From an uncultured Flavobacteriaceae bacterium (GTDB taxonomy: Bacteria > Bacteroidota > Bacteroidia > Flavobacteriales > Flavobacteriaceae), in the NCBI GenBank assembly GCA_947504035.1, contig CANNGA010000001.1, positions 248,001-312,000 of the forward strand: a stretch of DNA of 64,000 nucleotides, read 5' to 3'. This document shows, piece by piece, positions 26,932 to 35,888 of this stretch. The stretch's first letter is position 1. Every line of letters begins with the position of its first letter. The notes beneath the pieces were generated by a model. That model was given only the letters and a program-made list of their open reading frames with translations, was not told the origin of the DNA and made no database searches. The position numbers were made by a program, and so were the translations under genes.

Positions 26932-27374
26932 TTAGTGTTTGTATTTGAGTATTTTACGTGCTGCTATTATTTTATAATTTTTTGGTGGGGCACGACTATC
27001 AAAGGTGAATAAGGTAATTAAAACCCAGGTTTTGCAATATTTACATTTGCGATGCATGGGCTTTTCTTCAGAGACTAAAACGACAATAGATTCTATTTCA
27101 CGATCCATGACTTGCAGTTGTAATTGCGGTAATTTCGTTTCCAACTGCTACTTAAAAACCCGTAATGTCGTATTCTTGTAAAGCCCTTCGGTAAAATATG
27201 ATTTTGAAACCACCTTATAAATTCGCTTATCGCTAAGGTCTGCGTTGTTTTTTTACCTTGTTTCCTGTAGTTTTTCAAGCTAAAGGTCAATGTTTTAGCC
27301 GTCTTATAAATAGCTAATAGCCTATGATTGCTAATGGCTATTTTATGTGTATAGCGTCCTAAATATTCTAAAAA
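26932..27374 (-). pseudogene. IS91-family transposase, 3' remnant with frameshift
   Basis: On the minus strand the codons read FLEYLGRYTHKIAISNHRL, TLTFSLKNYRKQGKKT, EFIRWFQNHILPKGFTRIRH and YGFLSS, the conserved C-terminal region of IS91/ISCR-type Y1 transposases. A frameshift near 27140 moves the remaining zinc-binding tail (MHRKCKYCKTW) into another frame, ending at 26932. The N-terminal catalytic half is missing: the sequence jumps directly to an integrase fragment at about 27374. Inactive. Confidence 0.75.
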
Positions 27375-27502
27375 TAGTTGGAGATGGTACTTTTTGATTT
27401 ACCATTAATACTAAAACTCAAAGTGAGTTTGTCTACTAATACACGAAATTCTGGAACTGCTTCTAGAGCGGTTTCTAAAATGGTTTTACTTTTTTTTGAC
27501 AC
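27368..27502 (-). pseudogene. tyrosine integrase N-terminal fragment
   Basis: From a GTG at 27502 the minus strand reads KTILETALEAVPEFRVLVD then KLTLSFSINGKSKSTISNY, the core-binding (SAM-like) domain of the site-specific integrases that often precede IS91-type transposases in Bacteroidota. It ends out of frame at the junction with the transposase remnant. About nine tenths of the integrase are gone. Confidence 0.5.
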
Positions 27503-27631
27503 ATAATTTATTGTGTTATATTTATAGTATAAATAACATGCACTAATGCTTGTTATTCAGTTGTTACCATACATTGCAAAAAATCATATTTCAACAACTA
27601 ATAATTAAAAAAATGAAATGTGTATCTTACC

Positions 27632-27648
27632 AACCTAAAGAATAGGTT
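27632..27648 (+). promoter_or_regulatory. inverted repeat just before darT
   Basis: AACCTA / TAGGTT, 6-bp perfect arms with a 5-nt loop, ending 6 bp before the darT start codon. It covers the ribosome-binding region, so it could limit darT translation or be an operator; which one is unknown. Confidence 0.35.
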
Positions 27649-27654
27649 CGAAAA

Positions 27655-28275
27655 ATGGATTTAAGTAAGGTGTATGTTTATAGAATGACTCATATTGAGA
27701 ATATTCCTCATATCATTCAAAATGGCATTACACATAAGGATTCTAAAAACGCGAATCAAGACTACAAGGCTATTGGAGATAATAGTTTGATAAGTACTCG
27801 AGATGGTTTAAAGATTCCTAATGGAAAAAAACTAGGGGATTATATTCCGTTTTATTTTGGATTGAGAACTCCTATGCTTTATGTTATTAAAAATGGTTTC
27901 AATGGGGTCAAGGCTTTGAACCCTGACAAAATAGTATATTGTGTTTCAAGTTTAAAGAAAATATCGGATTCTTCTTTACGTTTTATTTATTCTGATGGAC
28001 ATGCTACAGATGGTTTTACTAATTTTTTCACATCTGAAGATTTATTAGAAATTGAAAATCAAGTCGATTTTAAAGCAACAAACGCCAAATATTGGAAAAA
28101 AGAAGACGATTTAGATTTTAAAAGAAAAAAGGAAGCGGAATTATTAGTTGAGGAAGATATCCCTTTTGAACTTTTATTAGGTTTTATAACATATAATGAA
28201 GATTCTAAAGTACAAGTTTCTCAATTTGGCATTGACAGTAAAAAAATAGTTGTTAGACCTAATTATTACTTTTAG
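27655..28275 (+). CDS. darT: DarT-like DNA ADP-ribosyltransferase toxin
   Basis: 206 residues. DarT enzymes attach ADP-ribose from NAD+ to DNA bases and block replication. The family pattern is clear: VYRMTHIENIPHIIQNGIT at the N-terminus, GDYIPFYFGLRTPMLY (61-76), the SDGHATDGFTNFF segment and the catalytic-helix region KRKKEAELLVEEDIPFE, whose Glu162 corresponds to the catalytic glutamate by position. The antitoxin gene darG starts 2 bp later, the usual order. The pair sits in mobile-element debris and between two attC-like hairpins, so it was probably acquired. It likely acts as anti-phage or stabilisation module. Confidence 0.9.
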   Translation: MDLSKVYVYRMTHIENIPHIIQNGITHKDSKNANQDYKAIGDNSLISTRDGLKIPNGKKLGDYIPFYFGLRTPMLYVIKNGFNGVKALNPDKIVYCVSSLKKISDSSLRFIYSDGHATDGFTNFFTSEDLLEIENQVDFKATNAKYWKKEDDLDFKRKKEAELLVEEDIPFELLLGFITYNEDSKVQVSQFGIDSKKIVVRPNYYF

Positions 28276-28277
28276 TT

Positions 28278-29315
28278 ATGATTAAATATATAGTTGGAAA
28301 TTTATTTGAGAGTAAAGCGGAAGCATATGTTAATACTGTTAACACAGTTGGTGTAATGGGCAAGGGTATCGCTTTACAATTTAAAAAGCTTTTCCCAAAT
28401 AATTTCAAAAAATATAAAGAACTGTGTGATAAGAAAGAGTTTAATATTGGGCAATTATTGGTTATTAAAGACCAAAATACTATTACAGGGGAAAAGACAA
28501 TAATCAATTTCCCAACAAAAAAGCATTGGAAATCCCCTTCAGAATATGAATATATCGAATCAGGTCTAAACGACTTAGTTAAAATAATAAATGAATATAA
28601 AATAAAGTCAATAGCTATCCCTCCTTTAGGGAGTGGTAATGGAGGTCTTCAATGGAGTAAAGTCAAGAGTATAATAAAAGAAAAACTTGAAAGCATCGAA
28701 GATTGTGATATATATGTTTATGAACCAAACTCAAAAGTTAAAGAAATTCTGAGTAAAGAACGTGTTAAACTGACTCCAGCGAGAGGAATGCTATTATATA
28801 TGCTTTTTGAACTTGTCAAAAATGGAGAATTTGTGTCTGAATTTGCTAGTGAAAAACTATGTTACTTTCTTCAACGTTTTGGCGGTCAAAAACACTTCAA
28901 TCTTGAATATTCACCTAAGTTTTATGGCCCATATTCTGGTAAAGTTAAACATGTCCTTAATTATCTAAACGGAAGTTATTTAATGGGATATGGAGGTAAA
29001 GATAAAAAGCCTTTTGAAGAGCTTGATTTAATTGTAGATTCTGAGTCACAAGTCAATGATTATATTAACAAAGACTCTGAGTTGAAAGAAATTGTTGTAA
29101 ATACAAGTTCTTTTCTTAATGGATTTTATTCCTCATTTGGATTAGAGTTACTTTCTACTATTGATTATATCGCTAATTCAAACAAAAATTCTGATAAAGA
29201 ATTCATTAAAAACGAACTTAATAATTGGAGCAACAGAAAAAAAACTCTTTTTTCAAACGATAGATATATAGATATCTCAATCAACCATCTCGAAAAATCT
29301 AAACTACTAGTATAA
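28278..29315 (+). CDS. darG: DarG-like antitoxin (macrodomain ADP-ribosylglycohydrolase)
   Basis: 345 residues. Residues 1-155 are a macrodomain (IKYIVGNLFESKAEAYVNTV, GVMGKGIALQFKKLFP, IPPLGSGNGGLQW) that removes ADP-ribose from DNA. The C-terminal about 185 residues (RVKLTPARGMLLYMLFELVK, KFYGPYSGKVKHVLNYL) match the DarG C-terminal domain that binds and inactivates DarT. Two bp separate it from darT, so they are co-translated. No damage to either gene is seen, so the module appears intact. Confidence 0.9.
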   Translation: MIKYIVGNLFESKAEAYVNTVNTVGVMGKGIALQFKKLFPNNFKKYKELCDKKEFNIGQLLVIKDQNTITGEKTIINFPTKKHWKSPSEYEYIESGLNDLVKIINEYKIKSIAIPPLGSGNGGLQWSKVKSIIKEKLESIEDCDIYVYEPNSKVKEILSKERVKLTPARGMLLYMLFELVKNGEFVSEFASEKLCYFLQRFGGQKHFNLEYSPKFYGPYSGKVKHVLNYLNGSYLMGYGGKDKKPFEELDLIVDSESQVNDYINKDSELKEIVVNTSSFLNGFYSSFGLELLSTIDYIANSNKNSDKEFIKNELNNWSNRKKTLFSNDRYIDISINHLEKSKLLV

Positions 29316-29325
29316 AAATGGATGA

Positions 29326-29381
29326 TAATAACTAAGAGGCATATGGCGCGCCGACAGGCCAGCGCTATACATCTTGTTAAT
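29326..29381. repeat. attC-like imperfect hairpin, copy 2
   Basis: Same build as copy 1: arms around GCATATGGCGC (29339-29349) and GCGCTATACATC (29362-29373), inner GCC/GGC with loop GACA, two-base bulge (CA), outer TAATAAC / GTTAAT. Differences from copy 1 at the stem tip (GCGC/GCGC versus GCGT/ACGC) keep the pairing, which argues for selected structure. It lies 11 bp after darG. Confidence 0.45.
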
Positions 29382-29462
29382 TTGTTGCGTATCCCTTCAA
29401 GTCTTATGGTGTAAACATCTTTTAACTGAGATTAAGAGGCTAAAGGACTTAAAACAAAGCTA

Positions 29463-29882
29463 TTATTTTCGAGAAAACAAATATTTAATCACCACAAGAT
29501 AATAAGTAAGTATGGTAATGCTTAAGGTGCCTAATGTAGCCATGTATTCGTTTTCATTCATAATAAACACCTTAGGGAAAAAAGAGCGCACCAATATAAT
29601 GAAACCAATTAAAGAAGCCCAAATGGATGAAAAGATAAATGCTTTTCTAGCATTGTCCTCTCGTAAAGCCCGCTCGGAGTCTTCATTTAATTTTTTTAAT
29701 CTAAATTCCTCGTGTTTTATCCAACTATCGACATCGGTTAAAGAACCTTTAAAAAGTGACTTTTTTTCTTGTAGCGATTTGTCGTCAGAATTACGATTCG
29801 AAAGATCATAATCTGAGTCTGGAGGAGAGGGGTGCGTATTGGGGTCGAAATAATCTTCGAAAGGTTCATTAGTTTTGTCCAA
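29463..29882 (-). CDS. two-TM protein, probable PanT toxin of a Panacea system
   Basis: 139 residues. The first 75 are polar and acidic then strongly charged with a coiled-coil-like stretch (EEFRLKKLNEDSERALREDN); two hydrophobic helices follow at 81-102 and 112-136. Its start overlaps the end of the Panacea-domain gene by 14 bp. Panacea (DUF4065) antitoxins are known to pair with very diverse toxins, some of them small membrane proteins, so this is the likely toxin, acting on the inner membrane. The toxic role is inferred from context only; no toxin family is recognised. Confidence 0.5.
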   Translation of the reverse strand: MDKTNEPFEDYFDPNTHPSPPDSDYDLSNRNSDDKSLQEKKSLFKGSLTDVDSWIKHEEFRLKKLNEDSERALREDNARKAFIFSSIWASLIGFIILVRSFFPKVFIMNENEYMATLGTLSITILTYYLVVIKYLFSRK

Positions 29883-30345
29883 CGTGCTCGCCTTTAACGT
29901 TAATTAAATGTTTGTAATACGTTTCTATTAAAGCATTTTCTATGACTTTTCGAGACCGCGAAGAAGTGTATGTTTTATCCCAAGGCGTGTCTTTTTCGTG
30001 GGTTTTAGACGACAAGGCAAGGCCCGTGTGGTTCTTGTAAAAGTTCCATACCGCTTTTAGAAACTTCAGGTCTTTTTCAGAAATAGGATGCTCTGCATAT
30101 AAGTCTAGCAACTCTTTGTCTACATTTCCTGTACCAAATCGTTTAATAACATGGTATAGTTCGGGAATGACTGGCCCGTATTTCCAAGCCTCTACTTGGG
30201 ACTCAAAAAGCGGTTTTCCAAAAAAACCAAGATAGTACCCGTGGGCAATGTATGTTAACTTCAATAACTTCATGGTATCAACACCTTTGTTTTCGCTTTT
30301 GGCGAAACTCACAAAGGCTTTTGCGATGTCGAAACTATTGTACAT
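29869..30345 (-). CDS. Panacea (SocA/DUF4065) domain antitoxin
   Basis: 158 residues. The N-terminal MYNSFDIAKAFVSFAKSEN, MKLLKLTYIAHGYYLGFFG, FESQVEAWKYGPVIPELYH and the WDKTYTSS region form the Panacea domain (PF13274) almost completely, once called SocA/GepA. In PanAT systems this domain neutralises unrelated toxins. It is first in a two-gene minus-strand unit and overlaps the presumed toxin by 14 bp. It lies next to darTG, so two toxin-antitoxin modules stand side by side. Confidence 0.85.
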   Translation of the reverse strand: MYNSFDIAKAFVSFAKSENKGVDTMKLLKLTYIAHGYYLGFFGKPLFESQVEAWKYGPVIPELYHVIKRFGTGNVDKELLDLYAEHPISEKDLKFLKAVWNFYKNHTGLALSSKTHEKDTPWDKTYTSSRSRKVIENALIETYYKHLINVKGEHVGQN

Positions 30346-30487
30346 AACGGTATAAAATGAAAATTTTTGTAAAGGTATAAATTATTCGCGTAATAGGTTG
30401 GTATTTTAACCCTACAAGTGCTTATCGTATCCCTCTTAATGAAAAAAGTAAGGTGTTAAAAAGTACGTTTTCGTTTAGCGATGGCAT

Positions 30488-31789
30488 TTAAGGCGTTCTT
30501 TTTACTTTAGATAAAGGTAAGCCTTTTTCACGACCAAAAAACATGTGTTTGGGGCTTCCAATAATTTGAGACGCATAAATGCCTGTATGCCCCGAAAATA
30601 AATAAGCTGTACAACAAGCTAAAGCGATAAAAACACCCGATTCAATGCCAAATAATTCAATACCCATAATAGAACAGGCTATCGGTGTATTGGTGGCACC
30701 TGCAAATACAGCTACGAATCCCATACCTGCTAATAAACCCATAGGTAACGGGATACACCAAATGAGTACATTGCCTAAAGCGGCTCCAATATAAAATAAA
30801 GGAGTTACTTCTCCCCCTTTAAAACCAGCACCTAGCGTAAAAGAAGTGAATAGTATTTTTAGTAAAAAGTCATAAGAATTAAGGGGATGACTAAAAGATT
30901 CGACAATCGTAGGAATGCCTAAGCCTATGTATTTCGTGGTACCCATAGCGTAGATGGCAATAGCGAGTACGGTACCCCCAATCACGGGACGCAGCGGTGG
31001 GTATGCTATTTTGTTTTTAAATAGCTGTCCCCAAAAATGCGTTGATTTGGAAAACAATAGGGCCGTTAATCCAAATAGAATACCAGCGAGTAAAGCCCAT
31101 AATAGGTTGAAAGGGGTCATTTCTGCAACAGTTGCAATGTGGTAATGGGTATGCGGAACATCCCATATGGCACAAAAGTAATCGGCAAAAATGGCAGCCA
31201 TAAGACTGGGAATAATAGCGTCTAAGCGAATACGCCCTATAATTAAGACTTCTAACGCAAAAACGCAGCCTGCTAATGGTGTGCCAAATACAGAGGCAAA
31301 TCCAGCACTGATACCTGCAATTAAAAGAATTCTTCTATCGCGATTAGAGCATTTAAAGTACTTCGTAATTTGGTCTGCTACTGCACTGCCTATTTGAACA
31401 GCTGTGCCTTCTCGTCCTGCAGAACCTCCTAATAAATGTGTTATTACGGTGCCAAAGAGTACTAAAGGCGCCATTTTAAAAGGAATAATTTTTTTGGGGT
31501 TGTAATATTCTTCAAGAATTAGGTTGTTGCCCTTAACAACACTTTTTCCATACAAATGATAGGATAACCCTATCACAAAACCGCCTAAAGGCAGCAATGC
31601 AATAATCCACAGATTGTTTTCTCGGCAGTGTGTAGCCCAAGCTAAGCTTTCTAAGAAAAAAGCAGAAAGACCGCCGGCAACACTTCCCAATAGCAGACAA
31701 ATACAGATCCATTTTAAGAGGTAAATAAGGAGCGGTACTTGCTGGAATGTGTATAAAAATTGCTTGATTTTGCGAATAGTCATAGGCAC
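30488..31789 (-). CDS. CLC-family anion channel/antiporter, possibly fluoride type
   Basis: 433 residues with about ten or more hydrophobic helices and the CLC signatures GGSAGREGTAVQIG (Glu127 would be the gating glutamate) and GAGFKGGEVTPLF near 320. The helix-C loop reads KGNNLILEE instead of the GSGIP of chloride CLCs, and GREG is followed by Thr rather than Pro; these changes are features I associate with the fluoride-exporting CLC-F branch. No fluoride riboswitch is apparent upstream. No regulatory CBS domains. Transport of anions is secure; fluoride specificity is an inference. Confidence 0.85.
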   Translation of the reverse strand: MPMTIRKIKQFLYTFQQVPLLIYLLKWICICLLLGSVAGGLSAFFLESLAWATHCRENNLWIIALLPLGGFVIGLSYHLYGKSVVKGNNLILEEYYNPKKIIPFKMAPLVLFGTVITHLLGGSAGREGTAVQIGSAVADQITKYFKCSNRDRRILLIAGISAGFASVFGTPLAGCVFALEVLIIGRIRLDAIIPSLMAAIFADYFCAIWDVPHTHYHIATVAEMTPFNLLWALLAGILFGLTALLFSKSTHFWGQLFKNKIAYPPLRPVIGGTVLAIAIYAMGTTKYIGLGIPTIVESFSHPLNSYDFLLKILFTSFTLGAGFKGGEVTPLFYIGAALGNVLIWCIPLPMGLLAGMGFVAVFAGATNTPIACSIMGIELFGIESGVFIALACCTAYLFSGHTGIYASQIIGSPKHMFFGREKGLPLSKVKRTP

Positions 31790-31997
31790 TTTAAAAAACG
31801 ATTTTGCGAATGTTTAGATCTTAAAACTACAACAGGACTGCCTTCTAAATGGTTTGAAAACGTGTGTGCTGCCTTGTTTTTGGATGTAAATGTAAACTAA
31901 AAACAAATGGTTTACAAAAGCCTACACTAACGGTGTATAGCTTTTAGTTTATCAAGAAAAGAGGTAGCGCTTGAGATTAAGATGCGTTTAAGGCATT

Positions 31998-32747
31998 TTA
32001 GCGGTGCATTTGGTCTAAGATTTCTATAATTTCTGTTTTTTTACGAACAGAAACAGGAACGTTATCTCCGTTTTTAAGCATTAAATACCCGCCGTCTGTT
32101 TTTATGTATGCACTTATGTAATGTAGATTGACCAAGTGGCTTTGGTGTATGCGCACAAAATCATAGTTCTTCAACATGTCTGAAAAATACTTTAAGGTCT
32201 TGGTAACGAATATTTTGCGTTGGTCTTGAAGGTGGAATATGGTGTTGTTACTGTCTGATGCACAGCGTACAATATCATCTAAACTTACAATAATAATTTT
32301 ATCGAGGGTATGCAGTGATATCTTATTCGGTTTCTGTTCTGGCGCAGCAAGGGTTTCCTTTAAAATGGAAAGCCGTTCTTTGTTAGGCTGTATATGCTGT
32401 TTGGCGCGATTTACAGCCAAGTCTAATTCATCATATGCATAAGGTTTTAAGACATAATCTATAGCAGCGAATTTAAAGGCACGAATTGCAAATTCATCAC
32501 TTGCAGTCACAAAAATGATTTTAGATTTTAAATTGGGGAAAATTTCTAGAATATCAAAACCAGTACCATCGCCAAGCATAATATCTAAAAAGAGCAGGTC
32601 TGGTTGTTGTTTCCGCAATAGTTTAGCGGCCTCTACAACACTTTGGGCTGTACCACTGATTTTAATATCGGGATGCCTGGTTTCTAAATCGTTTTTTAGA
32701 AGCAGTAAAGCATCATTCATATCTTCTACAATAATAGCTGTAAGCAT
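31998..32747 (-). CDS. LytTR-type response regulator
   Basis: 249 residues. Receiver domain 1-120 with phospho-acceptor Asp55 in LLFLDIMLGDG, acidic pocket VEDMND and the VTASDEFAIRAF / VLKPYAYDEL switch and lysine segments. LytTR DNA-binding domain about 145-245 (FVTKTLKYFSDMLKNYDFVR, HQSHLVNLHYISAY, VPVSVRKK). Encoded 8 bp behind its sensor kinase. LytTR proteins bind two short direct repeats about two helical turns apart; exactly such repeats occur before two nearby operons (38501-38534, 41098-41131), its best candidate targets. Confidence 0.92.
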   Translation of the reverse strand: MLTAIIVEDMNDALLLLKNDLETRHPDIKISGTAQSVVEAAKLLRKQQPDLLFLDIMLGDGTGFDILEIFPNLKSKIIFVTASDEFAIRAFKFAAIDYVLKPYAYDELDLAVNRAKQHIQPNKERLSILKETLAAPEQKPNKISLHTLDKIIIVSLDDIVRCASDSNNTIFHLQDQRKIFVTKTLKYFSDMLKNYDFVRIHQSHLVNLHYISAYIKTDGGYLMLKNGDNVPVSVRKKTEIIEILDQMHR

Positions 32748-32755
32748 AAGTTGTT

Positions 32756-35700
32756 TTAATAATCGGTTAGTAAAGGAATGCTAAAGGTAATAGATGTGCC
32801 ATTAATAGTTCCGTCTTTAGCTTTCAATTCTTTTAATACTAGGGTGTTTTTTCCAGCAATAGAAATAAGACGTTCTTTGGTGACCGTAAGTGCCATAGAT
32901 TGGTGGTCGGTTTTCTCTTTATTGTGTTGTGATGTAAAAATACCAATGCCATTATCGACCACTTTACAATGTAAAAATTGTGCTGAGGTGCTAAATGTTA
33001 GTGTAAGCACACCTTTTGTTTGGGCTTTTAAAATACCATGACGAATAGCGTTTTCTACAAAGGGCTGTATAAGCATTGGTGGTATAAGGATTTCTTCAAG
33101 ATCTAACTCGCAATGGGTGTCTATTGAAAAGCTGAAAGGTTTGGATGCCATAAGTTGTTCTACGGTAATGTAATGTCGTAATGTTTTGACTTCTTGCGCT
33201 AGCGTAATGTGCTCTTTTCTGGAATTATGGAGGGTTTCACGCAGTAGAGTTGCAAAACTATTTATTGTAGAATTCATATGTTCGGGCTTATGAATGGCCA
33301 TGGCTTTAATGCCATTAAGGACATTAAAGATAAAATGCGGATTCATTTGCAGCTGCAAGGCTTTGTGCTCTAATGTTAGCAAGTGGTTTTTTAACTTTAG
33401 TTGTGTTTGAGCTGCTCTGTTTTTAAGACGAATTTTTCGAATATAAAGTAAGCTTAAGAGCAGTAAGATGAACAGTACACTTCCTATAATGGTCCATTGA
33501 AACCATGCCTTTTGGTATAGAGGGCTGTCAATAAAAAACCGAAATGTAATGGGCGTGCTTTCTTCCCATCTGTGATTTCTAGATTGTACCGTAAATACGT
33601 GAGCTCCATAAGCAAGTCCTGCAAAGTTCTGCTGGTCGGTTTTAGACCAAGGACTCCATGTATTTGTGTTTAATTTCGATCGGTATTCTATTTGGTTAGG
33701 GTGGTCTATATCAACACTTTTATACGTAAAACTTAGCTGTGTTTGTTTGGGGGTTAAGGCCAAAACCTTTTCGCTATTTGTCCATGCTTTAAGCGCAATG
33801 GTATCTATGCTTTTGTAGGCAACTTGTACATCGTTGAAATGGACTTTTGGTTTCAATCCCGTTTTGTTATTAAGCAGTGGCAGGTATTGGGTTAAACCGT
33901 AAATAGCACCAAACCAGAGTTGACCTTTATCGTCTTTATCTGCGGCATTTAAACAGGTTTCTATACCTAAAAACCCATCGTTTCTTCCAAAATGATAAAT
34001 GTCTTCTATCTGCTGTGTGGCGTTTAATTGTAGTTTGGAAACACCGCGTTCTGTACCCGCCCATAAATAGCCTTGATCGTCAAAAATAAGCTGATAGATA
34101 TTTTTAGAAATTATTTTTTTTGTACCTTTTAAAGGTTTGAATTGAAGGGTTTTTGGGTTGGCTTCAGACACCCAAATACCTTGACCAGCAGTACCTATAT
34201 AAAGTTTATCTTGATGAAATAGTAAGGTGCCTATAGCGGTTTGTTGTTCTAATACAGTACCTAAAGCGGTATGCGTATCGTTTTTAATGTAACCCAAATG
34301 CCCTGTTTGTGTGGCATACCACAGTCTGTTTTCAGGATCTAAAGCTAGGTCTTTAATGCTTAAGTCGGCTATACCATCTGCTTTAGTATAGATGTGTTGT
34401 ATAGCTAAAGAATCGGTAACAGTATTGTAGTTAAATTTTACAATACCGCTAGAATAGGTGGCAGCCCAAACCGCATCTTGAGTACAGACAATTTTACGAA
34501 TCCAATCAGAAGGAAAACCATGATCTGTATTTAAAACATGATTTTTGGTCACTAATTTAGAAAAGACTTGTGTGGTAATGTGTAGTGAATCGCTAGTGTC
34601 GGTATAGATACTGTCTACCTGTCTCGTAGTTCTATACAGGATGCCATTACCATCCGATCCTGCCCAAAGGTCCCCTTTAGCATTACTAGTAATGGTTTTA
34701 ATTTTTGCTCTAGAAAATTGTTTCACCTTAGGAAGGTGGTGAATACCTAAACTGTCTATTCGGGTTAAGCCTGCTTCAGAACTAGAAATCCAAACATTGT
34801 GTTTCGCGTGGTGTACAGCGTAAATACGATTGCCTTTTAAGCCAGAAGCAGCATCATAGTGTTTAAAGTTATTCTGAAAATATTTGTAGAATCCCCCTCC
34901 AGAAGTGCCTATCCAAATGTTAGACTGTCGGTCTGTAAAAGTGAATCTTACATGAGGTACCGCAAGTCCGTTTGCGGTATTGAGTATTTTTTTTTCGGTA
35001 TAGTTTTTAGTGTCGATAATGGTAATACCATTGTCGTCTGTCGCAACCCATAATTCGTCTTTATGATGTATAGACATGGCATTGATACGCAGGGGTTCTC
35101 GTAACAGAAGAGGTGTGGAAGAGGCTTTAAGGTTTCGTATTAAAATGCCATCTTTAAAGGTGGCCGCAAAAATATGGTTCTCATGAAGAACAAGTGCTGT
35201 AAAGTTATTGCTATCTATTTTTACGAGAGTTTCGTTGGCATTGTTTTGTAGGTGTTTGGTTTTCCAAAGTGCTGTTTTGGTAGCGATCCAATAGGAAGCA
35301 CCATCAAAAAGGAGCGCGTTTACAGTACTCGCATCAAGTTCTGGATGTAACTTTAGTTTTTGAAGCGTTTTTGTTTTTGAATAGGTATACAGCCCTTGTT
35401 TTGTGGCAAGGTACAGCCTATTGTTTGCCTTAAAAAAACGGTTGATTTTAGGGCATTTAAAGTTGGTGAAGTTGTGCTTTGTTTTAATAGATAACCCACG
35501 AGCAGTACCAATAAAAAGGCTGTCATTACTGGCGTGTAATGCATGTATGTAATTAGACAGGAGGCCATCGTTTTCATTCCAAATGGAAAAGCTACTGCCG
35601 TTAAAATTACAGAGACCTCCGCCCTGTGTGCCGAGCCATAAATACCCAATGCTATCCTGAGCCATGGCATAAACCTGAGATTGTGGCAAACCATCTGCTA

Positions 35701-35791
35701 TGGTGTAGGCACGTAGCTGACTGTTTTGCGCAGCAAGAAATGTGCTTGTTACGAGCAAACTAAAAAGGAGGTATGTAAGTGGTCTATTCAA
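32756..35791 (-). CDS. sensor histidine kinase with two-component propeller domain (His_kinase type)
   Basis: 1011 residues. Signal peptide (to LAAQN), then about 14 Reg_prop propeller repeats (e.g. SIGYLWLGTQGGGLCNF, NIWIGTSGGGFYKYF, GYLWAGTERGVSKLQ), a Y_Y_Y-type beta domain near 680-745, one TM helix (about 763-783), then a His_kinase domain with LQMNPHFIFNVLNGI (phospho-accepting His819) and an ATPase part with FVENAIRHGI and VVDNGIGI. This is the normal partner of LytTR regulators; the regulator gene follows at 8 bp. The periplasmic propeller should sense an unknown signal. Confidence 0.93.
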   Translation of the reverse strand: MNRPLTYLLFSLLVTSTFLAAQNSQLRAYTIADGLPQSQVYAMAQDSIGYLWLGTQGGGLCNFNGSSFSIWNENDGLLSNYIHALHASNDSLFIGTARGLSIKTKHNFTNFKCPKINRFFKANNRLYLATKQGLYTYSKTKTLQKLKLHPELDASTVNALLFDGASYWIATKTALWKTKHLQNNANETLVKIDSNNFTALVLHENHIFAATFKDGILIRNLKASSTPLLLREPLRINAMSIHHKDELWVATDDNGITIIDTKNYTEKKILNTANGLAVPHVRFTFTDRQSNIWIGTSGGGFYKYFQNNFKHYDAASGLKGNRIYAVHHAKHNVWISSSEAGLTRIDSLGIHHLPKVKQFSRAKIKTITSNAKGDLWAGSDGNGILYRTTRQVDSIYTDTSDSLHITTQVFSKLVTKNHVLNTDHGFPSDWIRKIVCTQDAVWAATYSSGIVKFNYNTVTDSLAIQHIYTKADGIADLSIKDLALDPENRLWYATQTGHLGYIKNDTHTALGTVLEQQTAIGTLLFHQDKLYIGTAGQGIWVSEANPKTLQFKPLKGTKKIISKNIYQLIFDDQGYLWAGTERGVSKLQLNATQQIEDIYHFGRNDGFLGIETCLNAADKDDKGQLWFGAIYGLTQYLPLLNNKTGLKPKVHFNDVQVAYKSIDTIALKAWTNSEKVLALTPKQTQLSFTYKSVDIDHPNQIEYRSKLNTNTWSPWSKTDQQNFAGLAYGAHVFTVQSRNHRWEESTPITFRFFIDSPLYQKAWFQWTIIGSVLFILLLLSLLYIRKIRLKNRAAQTQLKLKNHLLTLEHKALQLQMNPHFIFNVLNGIKAMAIHKPEHMNSTINSFATLLRETLHNSRKEHITLAQEVKTLRHYITVEQLMASKPFSFSIDTHCELDLEEILIPPMLIQPFVENAIRHGILKAQTKGVLTLTFSTSAQFLHCKVVDNGIGIFTSQHNKEKTDHQSMALTVTKERLISIAGKNTLVLKELKAKDGTINGTSITFSIPLLTDY

Positions 35792-35848
35792 AATAAGTCT
35801 ATGGGGTAAAACATGAAATAACGCTTAGGGCCTTAAAACCGTTGCAAA

Positions 35849-35856
35849 CAAATATA
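35849..35856 (-). promoter_or_regulatory. TAnnTTTG -7 box of the sensor-regulator operon
   Basis: On the minus strand TATATTTG, 58 bp before the kinase start, fits the Bacteroidota -7 consensus. No copy of the tandem repeat seen before the two presumed target operons is found here, so autoregulation by that site is not indicated. Confidence 0.45.
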
Positions 35857-35888
35857 AACAATCACCGCTAGATGTTTTATTTCGTTTT

